Shown here one piece after another: positions 29,601 to 39,015 of a stretch of DNA of 64,000 bases; position 1 is the stretch's first letter; every line of letters starts with the position of its first letter. Position numbers and translations under genes: made by a program. The stretch comes from Halopseudomonas pelagia (GTDB lineage Bacteria > Pseudomonadota > Gammaproteobacteria > Pseudomonadales > Pseudomonadaceae): positions 62,001 to 126,000 of the forward strand of contig NZ_CP033116.1 of NCBI RefSeq assembly GCF_009497895.1, written 5' to 3'. The notes under the pieces were generated by a model, which made no database searches, was not told the DNA's origin, and worked only from the letters and a program-made list of their open reading frames with translations.

Positions 29601-29866
29601 TCCATGCTGCCGTCGGAGTTGCTGTCCGAGCGGATATAGCGCAGGCCATCAATACCGTTGAGTTGCTGCTCGATCACCTGGACTACAGTGTCCTGCACCG
29701 TCTGTGCCGACGCGCCGGGGTAGTTGACGGAGATACCCACAGCCGGTGGGGCGATACTCGGGTATTGATTGACTGGCAGGCTCAGCACGGAAAGCCCGCC
29801 TGCCAGCATGATCACCAAGGCAATTACCCAGGCGAAGATCGGACGGTCGATGAAGAAACGAGGCAT
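26693..29866 (-). CDS. ttgB: TtgB/MexB-type RND efflux permease
   Basis: A 1057-residue hydrophobe/amphiphile efflux transporter. It shows 12 membrane helices, two large periplasmic loops and the N-terminal [20 protein letters not shown] helix. The helix-4 proton-relay motif [18 protein letters not shown] carries the two Asp residues. The LARGE loop features ([15 protein letters not shown]) and the C-terminal half with [16 protein letters not shown] are typical. It exports solvents, antibiotics and plant phenolics in exchange for protons. It is the middle gene of ttgABC, 5 bases after ttgA. Confidence 0.93.
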   Translation of the reverse strand: MPRFFIDRPIFAWVIALVIMLAGGLSVLSLPVNQYPSIAPPAVGISVNYPGASAQTVQDTVVQVIEQQLNGIDGLRYIRSDSNSDGSMEITVTFNQGVDPDIAQVQVQNKLQLATPLLPQEVQQQGIRVTKSVRNFLMVIGVVSTDGSMSRDDLSDYITSNIQDPVSRTTGVGDFQVFGAPYAMRIWLDPAKLNNFQLTPTDVSAAIQAQNVQISSGQFGGLPAVPGQQLSATIIGKTRLQTPEQFREILLKANPDGSQVRLKDVARVELGAQNANISAQFNGMPASGLAIKLATGANALDTAAAVKKTIADLEPFFPPGMKVEYPYETAPVVSASITGVVHTLLEAVVLVFLVMYLFLQNFRATLIPTLAVPVVILGTFGVLSVFGFTINILTMFAMVLAIGLLVDDAIVVVENVERVMAEEGLSPVEATRKSMDQIQGALVGIGLVLSAVFIPMAFFGGSTGVIYRQFAITIASAMTLSVLVAMIFTPALCATMLKPIPKGGHHEKRGFFGWFNRTFNRGVGRYERGVASMLKRKTPYVLLYLVIVAVMAVLFTRIPTAFLPDEDQGVLYAQVQTPAGSTAERTQQTIDTMRDYLLEEEGDVVNSVFTVTGFNFAGRGQNSGLAFIGLKPWDERADPDLSVFALAERAQAKFKSYRDAMVFAFAPPAVMELGNATGFNLFLQDNAGVGHDTLMQARNQLLGMAAQHPALMAVRPNGLEDEPQYQLTVDDEKARVLGVSLAEVNSTQSIAWGSSYVNDFIDRGRVKRVYLQGEASARMGPDDLGKWFVRNSSGEMVPFNAIASGEWIYGSPKLSRYNGVAAMEIMGEAAPGYSTGDAMAAIEEIAQKLPQGIGVAWTGLSYEERISGDQAPMLYALSLLVVFLCLAALYESWSIPLVVMLVVPLGVIGALMATLGRGLTNDVFFQVGLLTTVGLTAKNAILIVEFAKDLHEQGMSLFDAAVEACRMRLRPIIMTSLAFTLGVVPLALASGAGAGSSHAIGTGVIGGMITATVLAIFWVPLFFVMISSLFGGKKAKAENDQASTQSDTQQVNKEGSP

Positions 29867-29871
29867 GCTAA

Positions 29872-31020
29872 TTATCCTTCCTGGCCGGCGACGGGCGCTG
29901 GCTCGGATACATTACCGGCCGCAACGGTCTTGACTTCATCGCCCGGTTTAACGAACTGCAGGCCTTCAGTGATCAGCCGATCACCGTCATTCAGCCCTTC
30001 GCTGATCAGCCAGCGATTGCCCACGGTGCGTTCGGTGCGTACCTCGCGCAGCTCGACGATATTGTCGGCGTTGACCACCAGCGCCGTGGCCTGGCCTCTG
30101 GGGGTACGGGTGATCCCTTGTTGCGGCGCCAGAATGGCCTCCGAGCGGGTACCGGCGACCAGTTGCGCGTGCACGAACATACCCGGCAGAAGCATATTGT
30201 CCGGGTTGGGGAATACAGCACGCAAGGTCACCGAGCCGGTGCCGGCGTCGACCGATACTTCAGAAAATTCCAGCGTGCCCTGATGCGGGTAAACGCTGCC
30301 GTCTTCCATTTGCAGGGTCGCCTGGGCCGCGTTGTCACCGGCCTTCTGCAGGCGACCTTCGTCCAGATCACGGCGCAGCGCTAGCAAGTCGCGGGCGGGC
30401 TGGGTCACGTCCACATAGATAGGGTCCAGCTGCTGAATAGTCGCCATTGCCGCGGCCTGGCCGTTGTTCACCAGCGCGCCTTCGCTGACCGCCGAGCGGC
30501 CGATACGCCCATCGATGGGCGCTCTGACCTGGGTATAACGCAAATCGATCTCGGCACGCTCCAGCGCGGCCTGGGTTTGCAGGCTGCTGGCGCGGGCTTC
30601 ATCATACTCTTGGCGGCTCACGGCTTGATCTTCGATCAATTGCTCGTAACGGTCGCTGAGTGCTTTGCTGGACAAGTGGGCGGCTTTTGCGCTGTTCAGA
30701 GCGGAGCGGTAGACCGACGCATCGATCTGGTACAGCTGCTCACCAGCCTTTACTTCGCTGCCTTCTTCAAACAGACGCTTCTGGATGATGCCGTCTACCT
30801 GGGGGCGCACTTCGGCCATGCGAAAGGCCGCCGTTCGGCCCGGCAGATCGGTGGTTAGTTCAAATGGCTCTGCTGCGAGGACCACGATGCCTACTTCAAC
30901 AGCCTGTTTTGATCCCGCCTGAGCGGAGATAGGCTTATTTTGCTGCCCGCAGGCGCTTAGCAGACCGAGTAGGACTACCAAGGGAAGGAGTCCGACCTTC
31001 ACAGGAATAGGGATAAGCAT
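29872..31020 (-). CDS. ttgA: TtgA/MexA-type periplasmic adaptor lipoprotein
   Basis: A 382-residue membrane-fusion protein. A lipoprotein signal ([17 protein letters not shown], lipid Cys at about 25) anchors it to the inner membrane. Barrel-sandwich lipoyl halves ([20 protein letters not shown] and [20 protein letters not shown]) flank an alpha-helical hairpin, followed by the beta-barrel and membrane-proximal domains. It links TtgB to TtgC. First gene of the operon, divergent from ttgR. Confidence 0.92.
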   Translation of the reverse strand: MLIPIPVKVGLLPLVVLLGLLSACGQQNKPISAQAGSKQAVEVGIVVLAAEPFELTTDLPGRTAAFRMAEVRPQVDGIIQKRLFEEGSEVKAGEQLYQIDASVYRSALNSAKAAHLSSKALSDRYEQLIEDQAVSRQEYDEARASSLQTQAALERAEIDLRYTQVRAPIDGRIGRSAVSEGALVNNGQAAAMATIQQLDPIYVDVTQPARDLLALRRDLDEGRLQKAGDNAAQATLQMEDGSVYPHQGTLEFSEVSVDAGTGSVTLRAVFPNPDNMLLPGMFVHAQLVAGTRSEAILAPQQGITRTPRGQATALVVNADNIVELREVRTERTVGNRWLISEGLNDGDRLITEGLQFVKPGDEVKTVAAGNVSEPAPVAGQEG

Positions 31021-31084
31021 GAAAAATCCTCATTAAGGATGCAACGCAGAGTTTTATGGTTCAGCAAGGATAGATATGACCGAT

Positions 31085-31126
31085 TGGCTAACAATATACC
31101 TACACTCATGGATGTTTGTAAATACT
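31085..31126. promoter_or_regulatory. TtgR-type operator between ttgA and ttgR
   Basis: The stretch contains AATATACCTACACTCATGG followed by ATGTTTGTAAATACTC. From memory the P. putida TtgR operator reads AATATACTTACATTCATGG, then TTGTTTGTAAATACTG, so most positions agree. It lies in the 193-base divergent gap where both promoters are expected, so effector-relieved repression of both ttgABC and ttgR is inferred. Confidence 0.75.
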
Positions 31127-31213
31127 CGATACCTTTGGTAACATTATTTATTGGCGTGTAAAAGCTTTTAAACAGGCTGTATGGGTTTAGACGATGAGCG
31201 GATGATAGAGCAT

Positions 31214-31849
31214 ATGGTTAGGCGGACAAAAGAAGCGGCGCAGGTGACCTACAGCCAGATACTCTCGGCAGCAGAGCTGTGTTTCTGTCGCAAAGGTATT
31301 TCACGCACTTCTTTGGCCGAGATTGCTATTGCCGCCGGAGTGACAAGGGGCGCTATCTACTGGCACTTTCAGGACAAATCCGAGCTGGTGGGGGCGCTGC
31401 TTGAGCGCGTTAATATACCTCTGCAACCGCTTAGTGAAGCCAGCCGCAACTCCAATGAGCCCGATCCGCTGGGGTGTCTGCGCGATTTACTGGTAACCAT
31501 TTTTCGCCGCGTATCCACTGATCCGGAAGTGCGACGGGTCAGCGAGATTCTTTTTCACAAATGCGAATACACTGAAGACCTAGGAAATTTGCGCCAATGG
31601 ATGCAAGCGTTTCGTCGAGAATATAATCACAACATAGAACTAAGCTTGAGTAACGCGGTCGCTAAAGGGCAATTACCTGAAGATCTGGATCTGGCGGTGT
31701 CCAGCCGCTGTGTACACGCTTTTATCACCGGTGTGCTGGATCAATGGCTGTTGGTACCAGAGGGGCTTGATCTGGAGGCGAAGGCGGAAACCTTGGCTGA
31801 CGGGATTCTGGATATGTTACGCCTGAGCCCGGCACTGCGAACGGCCTGA
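31214..31849 (+). CDS. ttgR: TtgR-like TetR-family efflux repressor
   Basis: Start taken at the ATG at 31214 (MVRRTKEAAQVTYSQI...), as in TtgR; an upstream in-frame ATG at 31181 adds 11 residues. About 211 residues. The TetR helix-turn-helix is RTSLAEIAIAAGVTRGAIYWHFQDK (split here: about residues 33-57). The C-terminal effector domain keeps FHKCEYTEDLGNLRQ and the final DMLRLSPALR typical of AcrR/TtgR. It should repress ttgABC and itself until an aromatic or antibiotic ligand binds. Confidence 0.88.
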   Translation: MVRRTKEAAQVTYSQILSAAELCFCRKGISRTSLAEIAIAAGVTRGAIYWHFQDKSELVGALLERVNIPLQPLSEASRNSNEPDPLGCLRDLLVTIFRRVSTDPEVRRVSEILFHKCEYTEDLGNLRQWMQAFRREYNHNIELSLSNAVAKGQLPEDLDLAVSSRCVHAFITGVLDQWLLVPEGLDLEAKAETLADGILDMLRLSPALRTA

Positions 31850-32190
31850 CTTTTCAGGACCGCCGGTTAAACAGCCGGTGGTGTACCGCATTTCTATGGG
31901 GTGCAGATAGGCAGCCATCGCATAATCAGCTCCAGGTGCAGTACCCTTTCCCTGTACTCGTTGTTCTCCTGCAGCGGCTGCAGCGCGCCGACTGGAATGT
32001 TGTACAGCATAAAGCTGATGGTCTTGAGCAACGGGCCAGTCAACCGCCAGCGGGTGCGGCCGCATCGCCCCCATGATATCTGGCCGAGCCTCACTCCTGT
32101 AACCACGGGCACTCCAAGCCCCGTCATTCCGCGCAGGCGGGAATCCATTTTAACTTTCATGTTGCTGCCATTTTCTAAACCGCAAAGAAC
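31850..32190. other. Intergenic stretch with a CATTCC-type dispersed repeat
   Basis: About 340 bases between ttgR and the terminator of the small lipoprotein gene. At 32123-32151 it holds CCCGTCATTCCGCGCAGGCG followed by GGAATCCAT, a palindromic sequence of a kind dispersed in many proteobacterial genomes. A minus-strand open frame here (31894-32208) has no recognisable similarity and I do not call it. Confidence 0.45.
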
Positions 32191-32224
32191 AAAAAAACCG
32201 CCGGCCACTGAGTGGGCGGCGGTT
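32191..32224 (-). terminator. Rho-independent terminator of the small lipoprotein gene
   Basis: On the minus strand the stem AACCGCC / GGCGGTT, with an inner CCACT / AGTGG stem, is followed by seven T residues. It lies 18 bases after the stop of the gene at 32242-32460: a classical intrinsic terminator. Confidence 0.85.
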
Positions 32225-32241
32225 GAGAAAGCTGGCGAAAC

Positions 32242-32460
32242 TCAGCGCTCCTTGATTTCCTTGACGTCAGATTGTGGGATCTGATTTTCCCGGCCTTCTT
32301 CATCTTCGTACATGATCATGCCGGTGTCTTCGTCGATCTCGGGCTTGTCCTGGCTATCGATCATGCGGCCATCGTTGGTGCTGATTACATAATCGCTGGC
32401 ACAACCAACCAGAGTCAGCATGCCCAGAGCGCAAATACTCGCCAGAATGGATTTCTTCAT
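32242..32460 (-). CDS. YgdI/YgdR-like small lipoprotein
   Basis: A 72-residue protein from the ATG at 32460; the open frame is longer but the preceding codons precede a good signal peptide. MKKSILASICALGMLTLVGC is a lipoprotein signal with the acylated Cys at residue 20. The mature part DYVISTNDGRMIDSQDKPEI, then a short acidic region with MIMYEDEEGRENQIP, matches the YgdI/YgdR SH3-like lipoproteins. Function of the family is unknown. It is monocistronic with its own terminator. Confidence 0.85.
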   Translation of the reverse strand: MKKSILASICALGMLTLVGCASDYVISTNDGRMIDSQDKPEIDEDTGMIMYEDEEGRENQIPQSDVKEIKER

Positions 32461-32550
32461 ATCGTGTTCTCTCACATTAGGTTGTTCCAAATTGTCAGAA
32501 TTATTGACCAAAGAGATTTTAAAACGTTCAATCGAATTGCTCTCTAGCTG

Positions 32551-33863
32551 TGTTCGTCAACGTAGTTGTCGCGTAGACCATTCATTTACGCAGCTTCCTT
32601 CTGCGCTACTTCAAGCCTCTCAGGGTTCAGTGCTACATCCCCAATAGGCTGCCAGTTTCTTGTGTGTTGTGCCCAGCGCTCCTGGCTTTCAGCATAGGCC
32701 CGTTTATACACTTCGTGTCGCTTTGCCAGAACGGCAACATCCAAGCCCTGATCCACCTGTGCAGGCGTCACGAAGCGGATCCGGCTATGCCGATGCTCGG
32801 TGTTGTACCAGCGCAGTAAGTCTCTAACCCAGGCCCTAGACCTCATCCAAGTTCCCAAACCCGTTCTTGGGCCATTGAGGGCAGTATTTCAAGGTTCGAA
32901 ACAGCGACGCCGAGAAGACGCTATCATTGCTCACACGTGGCCTGCCGCGCGAAGGCGTCACACCCAGATCGTTCATCTTGCTCAACAAGGTGACAGACTT
33001 CATCGGTGCGCCGTTATCGGAGTGCAGTACCAGCGGCTGGCCCAGGCATTTCTCGCTGAGGATGCAACTCCTTGCTGTTACACAGCTCCAGGATCGTCTG
33101 ACGCTCAACTTCGGTTAGCGCGTTGGCCGGTGTGGAGCGTAGTGCAGTAACCCGACCGTCGGTCTTCATGGTGTCCACCTCAGCCCTGCGCTGGAAGGTG
33201 CGCAGGCTAATAATGCCTAGCTCGTCACATGCGCGTCGCTTACGAGCGCCGCTGGTAATGGCATCGGTGTGCCACTCGACATAGGTCTGCCTGACTGGCA
33301 ACGAGATCAACTGTCCTCACTGTCGTCGCCCCAGCTTTTTTCGCAGCACCAGCAGGGCTGCGGCTTCTGCCAGCGCCTTCTCCTTGAGATTGAGTTCACG
33401 CTCCAATTGCCGGATGCGTTTCTTGTCGGCCTTTGCCTGCTCGCGGTCAGACTGGGTTAGTGCTTTGGCACTGTGCTGGCCGCTCAAGCAGGCCGTCTTC
33501 CAGGCTTTAACCTGCTGAGGATAAAAGCCCTTTGCAGCGCCAGTATTCGCTCAGTTCAATTCTGAGAGAGGCGCGGTTTCGATAACGACTGCCAATTTGG
33601 CTTCTGCCGACCAGTTGTCAGTCAGCTTTAGGTCTCCGGGCACAGCAGCTCCTCCAGCCTTGGCTTGTTTGCGCCAATTATATAGCGTCTGCTCGGACAT
33701 GCCTTCCTGCTGGGCCAGCTCGGCCACCGACAGGTTGTGCGGCGGTAATAGCTTTCTCAATAACGCTTCTTTGCTCTCAGGTGCGTAACTCGGCATTGCG
33801 TGACTCATACCGTCCCCGGGATTTGATTTAGATAAAACCGATCAGGCGACAACTACCCTGACA
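32551..33863 (-). mobile_element. Degenerate IS3-family element
   Basis: Ends share a GTAGTTGTCGC core in inverted orientation (about 32562-32572 and 33848-33858). OrfA is readable on the minus strand at 33551-33808 with a helix-turn-helix (SVAELAQQEGMSEQTLYNWR). OrfB is broken into frames 33014-33310, 32836-33108 (with LVLHSDNGAPMKSVTLLSKM, the second catalytic Asp region) and 32586-32858 (LLRWYNTEHRHSRIRFVTPA). The part between CNSKEL and the SEKCLGQPLVLHSDNG segment is missing, so the transposase is inactive. Confidence 0.82.
33551..33808 (-). pseudogene. IS3-family OrfA of the degenerate element
   Basis: About 85 residues are open, beginning MSHAMPSYAPESKEALLRKL and containing a helix-turn-helix (VAELAQQEGMSEQTLYNWRK). 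The C-terminal part VVIETAPLSELN then hits a stop, while similar OrfA proteins continue into a segment read just beyond, so it may be truncated. It is the upstream gene of the degenerate element at 32551-33863. Confidence 0.7.
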
Positions 33864-33977
33864 CCGGGGCCAGTGGCGAAGGATTAGAGCAGATGAGTTG
33901 TTTTTCGCAGTAATAGAACTATTTGTCTATTGTGCAATCTAGTGATTTGAATCCATCTTGAAGGGCTTATCCATTCC

Positions 33978-34970
33978 ATGAAAATTTTAGAATTGTTGAT
34001 TGTTGGTTTAGGTCTGATGAGTAGTATTCTTTGTCTGCCAGGCATCGCTAGTGCCGCTGATGCGGTACTGGCGGTTAAAGTCGAAAATGACATAATCGCT
34101 GCCGACAGCGATGGTCATTACTCCAACGGCATTGAAGTTGCTTACTCGTTCGTGCCGGATAAAGCGCACTGGACCCGGGCCATGACCGAGGGCCTGGGGT
34201 GGTCTGCCGCCAACCTGGATGTGGCCAGCTATCGCTTCGGCCATCAGATTTACACCCCCGATGACATCGAAATAGCGGCATTGATAGAAAACGATCGCCC
34301 TTATGCGGGCCTGGCCTATGCCGGCCTGTCGATCTTCCAATCCCGGGACCAGGGGCAATGGCGCGATAGTCGCGCCTGGCACATGGATCTGGGGCTGGTC
34401 GGTCCGGGTGCCGGAGGCGAGCGATTCCAGCGCGCGGTACACCGTGCCACCAGCAGTGATGAGCCCAAAGGTTGGGATAATCAGCTTGAGAATGAACCCT
34501 TTTTTAACATGGCCTACGGGCAGCGTTGGTGGCGGCAGTCCCAGCTGGGACCTTTGGAGCTTGAATACGGGCCCGCACTGGGGGCGGCGGTCGGCAATCT
34601 TTACACCTATGCTTCCAGCGGCCTTGGTTTGCGCTTTGGCAAAGGGCTGGCACGCAGCTTGGGGTTACCGTCTATCAACCCGGGCTATGGTAGCGGTGCC
34701 TACTTCGAGCCAGGTCAATCGTTCGCCTGGTTCGGCTACGTCAATCTGGATGGCCGTTACATGGCTCATAACATGCTGCTGGACGGAAACACCTTCAGCA
34801 ACAGCCATTCCGTAGACCGGGAGCAATGGGTTGGAGATCTGCAAGCGGGTATCGCGCTGACCTGGGAGCGCTGGCAAGTGAGCTTTGCCAGTGTGTGGCG
34901 CACCCGGGAGTTCAAGGGCCAGACTGAACCCGATCAATTTGGGTCGCTGGTGGTGGCGCGGGCGTTTTGA
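33978..34970 (+). CDS. lpxR: LpxR-like lipid A deacylase (outer membrane)
   Basis: A 330-residue outer-membrane protein with a signal peptide of about 26 residues (hydrophobic LIVGLGLMSSILCLPGIASA, then A-D). The mature start AVKVENDIIAADSDGHYSNG is the LpxR/DUF2219 signature, carrying the Asn and Asp that bind calcium. DRPYAGLAYAGLSIFQSRDQ follows near residue 106, and it ends in a barrel-type VVARAF terminus. LpxR removes the 3'-acyloxyacyl group of lipid A. It stands alone between IS remnants and ends in a strong hairpin. Enzymatic activity is inferred from family. Confidence 0.85.
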   Translation: MKILELLIVGLGLMSSILCLPGIASAADAVLAVKVENDIIAADSDGHYSNGIEVAYSFVPDKAHWTRAMTEGLGWSAANLDVASYRFGHQIYTPDDIEIAALIENDRPYAGLAYAGLSIFQSRDQGQWRDSRAWHMDLGLVGPGAGGERFQRAVHRATSSDEPKGWDNQLENEPFFNMAYGQRWWRQSQLGPLELEYGPALGAAVGNLYTYASSGLGLRFGKGLARSLGLPSINPGYGSGAYFEPGQSFAWFGYVNLDGRYMAHNMLLDGNTFSNSHSVDREQWVGDLQAGIALTWERWQVSFASVWRTREFKGQTEPDQFGSLVVARAF

Positions 34971-34976
34971 CCAGAG

Positions 34977-35009
34977 TCTGTACGCTGCGCCATATCCGCA
35001 GCGTACAGA
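34977..35009 (+). terminator. Hairpin after lpxR
   Basis: A perfect 13-bp stem (TCTGTACGCTGCG / CGCAGCGTACAGA) with a 7-base loop begins six bases after the lpxR stop. No T-tract follows, so it is a likely but not certain terminator. Confidence 0.7.
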
Positions 35010-35044
35010 AGACTCAGTTCTGCTGGCCTGCCAGTTCAAAGATC

Positions 35045-35670
35045 TTACCTTTCCAGCTCTCTACGCATCGCTGCATCAGAGTAAACTACACCATAGCGCT
35101 TGCGCGACCAGGCATACATGCCCAGACCGAGCAGTATCCAGCCGGCAAACACCATCCATTCCCATTCACTGGGGTTTTGTATTCGGGGTGCAGTTTGGCC
35201 AGAAACGCCGGGGGCATGCCCGAATGCGCCAGGGCATAAATGGCTCTGAAGCCGCCGATATAAAACGCATTGCTGCTGGTGATGATCCCGGCAATCCCGG
35301 CAAATACCATCAGTTTACCGGCCCAGGGCGCGTTGAATACCGCTTGCATTGCATCCGGCACAGCCAATGAACTCTGCGCCATCGCCACCGGCGTCAGCAT
35401 CATCGAGGTACCGTAAATGATCAGCGCATACCAGAACACCGCCATCAGCACCGATAACATCAGCACTCGGCCAATCTCGCGAAAAGGCAGATTGACTTCT
35501 TCCACCGCCTGAAGAATCACGTCAAAGCCGACGAACATGAAGGGCAACATGATCATCACCATCATGATGCCGAAGATTACGCCGTTCTCGACACTGAACA
35601 GCGGCTCCATAGTAACGGTATCGCCGGTGAACATCGCGCCGGTAATGAACATGATGCCGACGCCCAGAAT
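35045..35670 (-). pseudogene. APC-family amino-acid permease, truncated and frameshifted
   Basis: From the IS junction the minus strand reads GGITILGVGIMFITGAMFTG and continues with hydrophobic helices (VFWYALIIYGTSMMLTPVAM, GIAGIITSSNAFYIGGFRAI) typical of APC amino-acid/polyamine permeases. After HPEYKTPVNGN the frame shifts; the C-terminal helix (VFAGWILLGLGMYAWSRKRY) is found in another frame and ends at 35045. An internal segment of several helices seems deleted at that point. The N-terminal third is replaced by the adjacent IS copy. Confidence 0.8.
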
Positions 35671-36518
35671 GGTAATCCCCCCATATTTAGCGGGATTCAG
35701 AGGTAGAATGAGGCCATCATGGTCAACTTCTGTCGCGGCGTGATGCCGTCCAAGGCCATATTTGGCCATTCGTTATTGGATGTCCATAACCAACTCGTCG
35801 CGAAGCCCTGGACCTGTTCAATGGGATCGAACAGATAATGCGACAGCCAGTCATAACGGACGGTTCGGTAGTAGCGCTCAATCTAGGCATTCTGTTGCGG
35901 TTTCCAAGCTCGATGAAAACTGATGCTAATGCCACGTTTCTCCGCCCACTTTGCCAGCTTTCCACTGATGTATTCAGGGCCATTGTAGTAGCGGATCTGG
36001 GCTGGCTTAACACGCCATTCAATGATCTGGTTCAAGGCTCTGATAACCCGCTTGGCCGGCGGTGACAAATCAACCTCAATCTCGAGCCCTTCACGGTTGA
36101 AGTCATCGAGCACATTGATCAGGCGATAGCTACGCCCATCGCTGAGTTGGTCATGCATGAAGTCCATGGACCAACACCCGTTGATCGCAGTAGGTACCGC
36201 CATGGTTCAGGTTTCTCACGTACCAGCGCTCCTCGGCATACATTTTCTTCAGCCGACGGTTTTCGTCTTCAAGCTCTTTGAGCCTGGCCATCATGGATGC
36301 ATCCGGGCCGCCGAGCTTGGAGCGATACTTGTAAAAGGTTGCACTGCTAAATTCATGCTCGCGGCAAAGCTCAGGAACCAGCACACCGTTCTCGGCTTGC
36401 TTCAGGATTGCCAGAATCTGGCTGTCGGTAAAACGTGATGTTTTCATGCAGAGTCTCCCTGCAAATAGCTTACGGAAAATTCTACTTCTGATCACCGCTG
36501 TTTTTCGTGGGGATTACC
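35671..36518 (-). mobile_element. IS3-family element (IS51/IS407-like), internally deleted copy 2
   Basis: Same ends as the element in alkK (GGTAATCCCC at 35671 and GGGGATTACC ending at 36518) but only 848 bp, about 350 bp shorter. OrfA (from 36447) fuses after KKMYAEERW to a late part of orfB. OrfB resumes at [20 protein letters not shown] and has a stop where copy 1 reads QQNAYIERY. The flanks are not duplicated: a permease lies on the left and a histidine-kinase tail on the right. Confidence 0.88.
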
Positions 36519-36712
36519 GAAGGTCACACCGCACATTCTCATGGGGGCTGAGTATAGGTCTTGCTTTGGTCAAACAGTTGATAGAATTACATGGTGGCAG
36601 TATTGAAGCCTCGAGCGACGGCCCGAACATGGGCAGTGCGTTAACTCTGAAGATGCCCAACGTATTGATCCGAGACGGCCAGACTCTCAGCTCTAGTGCT
36701 GTGCTTGGCTGA
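36519..36712 (+). pseudogene. Sensor histidine kinase ATPase-domain tail
   Basis: After the IS end the plus-strand frame reads GLSIGLALVKQLIELHGGSI then EASSDGPNMGSALTLKMP, the G2-box and end of a HATPase_c domain, followed by a short tail to a stop at 36712. Everything upstream of it is missing. It is a deletion scar, not a gene. Confidence 0.8.
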
Positions 36713-36776
36713 AGAAAGGGGCTGATGGGTAAACCGGCGGCCTTTATATGATCAACCCTTGGAGCACCACTGGGCC

Positions 36777-37347
36777 ATGGCATTTGAAACCTGGTTAATC
36801 TATCTGCTGGCGGCTATTGGCTTGTCCTTGTCGCCCGGCCCAAACGGTTTGCTGGCGCTGACGCATGGCGCGCTGCATGGCCGCCGCATGACGCTCTATA
36901 CCATTCTCGGCAGTTGCATTGGTTTTATCATCGTCATTGCCCTGTCGATGTTCGGGATTGGTGCTCTGCTTAACGCATTCCCTGGCTTGGCTCGGAATAC
37001 AGGTCTGGCGCTCACCGCCCATAGGTATAACCGACCACACCGCAGCAGCATCAAGATTTCCAGGTTCGCTGTTTCGCTAGGGAGCTCTGGCGGCCATTAG
37101 TATCCGTAAGGTCATTCTGTTTTTTGCCGCCTTTCTGCCGCAGTTCATCGATCCGTCTCGCAGCCTGCTGGCTCAGTTTGTCGTCCTGGCGGGCACTTTC
37201 GCCATCGTCGAATGCAGCATCGAACTGGTCGTAGCCAGCCTGGCCAATCGCATCAGCAAGTGGCTTGCCAAGGTGGGACGTCGTATCAATCAAGGTTGTG
37301 GTGCTGCGTTTATTGCCATTGGCGTCGCGCTGCCGTTGCGGTCGTAG
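36777..37347 (+). pseudogene. LysE/RhtB-family exporter, internally damaged
   Basis: Opens MAFETWLIYLLAAIGLSLSP, with the GPNGLLALTHGALHGRR signature of LysE/RhtB amino-acid exporters. After the third hydrophobic stretch (near 37010) the frame is lost in unrelated codons. It resumes in another frame as AAISIRKVILFFAAFLPQFI, then ELVVASLANRISKWLAKVGR, ending at 37347. The total is shorter than a normal 205-residue exporter, so a small deletion plus frameshift is likely. Confidence 0.8.
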
Positions 37348-37519
37348 GTCAGCGCAAGGCTGAGCAGTTGGTGCATTGCTTTGGCGGGTTCCCGCATCAC
37401 GTCTGAGCAGACAAATTGTATTAGATTGCCTGAACCTTATGTGAACCACAGAGTAGTTATTAGGTAATGCTTCGCTCGTTATCTCCCGACCATTAGTGGT
37501 CACGTATGAGGATACTTCC

Positions 37520-37660
37520 ATGCATAATCCAGACGCCAACAGCGCAAGCAATCCGGTCCCCAGCAAAGATCAGGATCAAGCCAGAACCGAGAAGAAAAAG
37601 AGTGAAGTGCATAAAGGCGAATTACTGGATCTCAGAGTCAGACCTTGTCCCTCTCAATAA
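37520..37660 (+). CDS. Possible small hydrophilic protein
   Basis: A 46-residue open frame from an ATG preceded by GAGG at 8 bases. The sequence is very polar (MHNPDANSASNPVPSKDQDQ then a Lys-rich KKKSEVHKGE segment) and unlike any family I recognise. Its end overlaps the convergent hydrolase gene by 23 bases. It could be the surviving start of a longer gene. Weak call. Confidence 0.3.
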   Translation: MHNPDANSASNPVPSKDQDQARTEKKKSEVHKGELLDLRVRPCPSQ

Positions 37661-38534
37661 TTGGCTGGAGGATATTACGGATTGCCTCAGATCGTTCCAT
37701 AGGCAAAAAATGGGTCGTGCCTGCAAGAACGTTTACTTCAGCCGAAGGCAGCAAATTTTGCAGGCGCTTTCGTGCCTTTTGCGAGAACGTAGATGCTCGC
37801 TCTGCGGCCAGCGCAATCACCGGGCACCGTAGCTGGCGAATCGCCGGCCAGGGATTGTGTTCAGTATGGGCAAAAGTGTTGCTTTCCCACTCCGGGCTGC
37901 ATGCCAACTGAACTTGATCGCCTTGCGATACGAATGCGTATTGAACGTAGGCTTCCAGCCAAGCTTCGGGCCAGGTCTTGAAACCACCGCGGCCGCGATA
38001 ATTGTCCAGCGCAGCAGCGTGCGAATCGAATAGTCTGCGCCGACGTGCTGCTCCGGCGGCTAGTGATAATCGGCTTGACTGGCGGAACAGCTTGGCCAGC
38101 CACAATTTCAGGCCTTGTCCCGGATCCATGATCACGGGTTCGGCCAGAATCAGGCCGAGCACTTTGTCTGGCCGTCGGGCAGCAGCCATGATACTGGCAG
38201 TGGCACCGATGGAATGGCCCGCAAGCCAGACCGGCTCATCCAGGCTTTCCAGCAGAGCGGTCATGTCCCGATAGTAGGTTTCCCAACCCCGGAACGTGGA
38301 AACGTTCGCTGCGCTAGCGCTGGTCCCGTGCCCCCGCATATCCCAGGCCAGGACATTAGAGACAGTGGCAAGGTCGTCAAGCAGCGGCTGGTACAAGCGG
38401 CCATGGAAGCCTGTGGCATGCGCCCAGTGCAGCGTGGGGCGCCCCTTGGATTGCGGCCAGCGCCAAAGTGAAATTTCCTGACCGTCCGGGGCTGTGAATT
38501 TGCCGCGTTCGAGGTTGTTGTGCTTATTATTCAT
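37638..38534 (-). CDS. Alpha/beta-hydrolase
   Basis: Start chosen at the ATG at 38534, overlapping the end of the upstream thioesterase gene, giving about 298 residues. The oxyanion region HWAHATGFHGRLYQPLL is near residue 35. The nucleophile elbow is LAGHSIGATAS near residue 105 (Ser in G-x-S-x-G), and the catalytic His lies in GTTHFLPMERSEAI near the C-terminus. An Asp in the acidic-strand position is less clear. Substrate unknown. It forms a three-gene minus-strand operon with two hotdog thioesterases, suggesting turnover of an acyl thioester or ester. Confidence 0.85.
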   Translation of the reverse strand: MNNKHNNLERGKFTAPDGQEISLWRWPQSKGRPTLHWAHATGFHGRLYQPLLDDLATVSNVLAWDMRGHGTSASAANVSTFRGWETYYRDMTALLESLDEPVWLAGHSIGATASIMAAARRPDKVLGLILAEPVIMDPGQGLKLWLAKLFRQSSRLSLAAGAARRRRLFDSHAAALDNYRGRGGFKTWPEAWLEAYVQYAFVSQGDQVQLACSPEWESNTFAHTEHNPWPAIRQLRCPVIALAAERASTFSQKARKRLQNLLPSAEVNVLAGTTHFLPMERSEAIRNILQPIIERDKV

Positions 38535-39015
38535 GAGCGCCTGATTGTTTGACGTCCATGGTGGGAAGCAGCAATTGAACCCTTCCACTGGCAATCGGTG
38601 TTGTCCTGTCGCCCTGCCAACAGGTCACTTGAACCAGGCTGATGCGCCTGCCCTGCCGGACAATTTCGGCGCTAGCGAAAGTCGAGCGTGCCTGCGCCGA
38701 GAGAAGGTAATTAATATTACTGTCGAGAACGCGTGGACAACGTTTCTCTTTATCATGGCTTTGCGCAGCCAGTCGGGCGGATAGTTCTATCAGCGCCCCC
38801 AGAACTCCGCCATGGAGAGCAGGCAGCATGAAGTTGCCGATCAGGGCCTCACGATAAGGTAGATGAACCACTAAATCTGTCTCGTCCGATTGGACTTCAA
38901 GCCCAAGGTGCTGTGCATAGGGAATACTCACCAGCAGCGTCTGCCAGATGTAAAATAAGCTGCTGATTTCGCTAGGTCCTGAGATTTGGTGTAAGGAGTC
39001 GGAGGTAATGCTCAT
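38527..39015 (-). CDS. PaaI/hotdog-family thioesterase, first copy
   Basis: A 162-residue hotdog-fold protein with LPALHGGVLGALIELSARLA near residue 63, where the HGG-x-x-x-x-L-x-E arrangement matches the PaaI/YbgC acyl-CoA thioesterase site. SNINYLLSAQARSTFASAEI forms the central strands. It overlaps the next upstream thioesterase by 4 bases and the downstream hydrolase by 8, so the three are co-translated. Acyl group unknown. Confidence 0.82.
   Translation of the reverse strand: MSITSDSLHQISGPSEISSLFYIWQTLLVSIPYAQHLGLEVQSDETDLVVHLPYREALIGNFMLPALHGGVLGALIELSARLAAQSHDKEKRCPRVLDSNINYLLSAQARSTFASAEIVRQGRRISLVQVTCWQGDRTTPIASGRVQLLLPTMDVKQSGAHE

Noticed and set aside
31894..32208. Minus-strand frame of 104 aa after ttgR
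   Set aside because: No similarity recognised, and it crosses a dispersed CATTCC-type repeat and the lipoprotein terminator.
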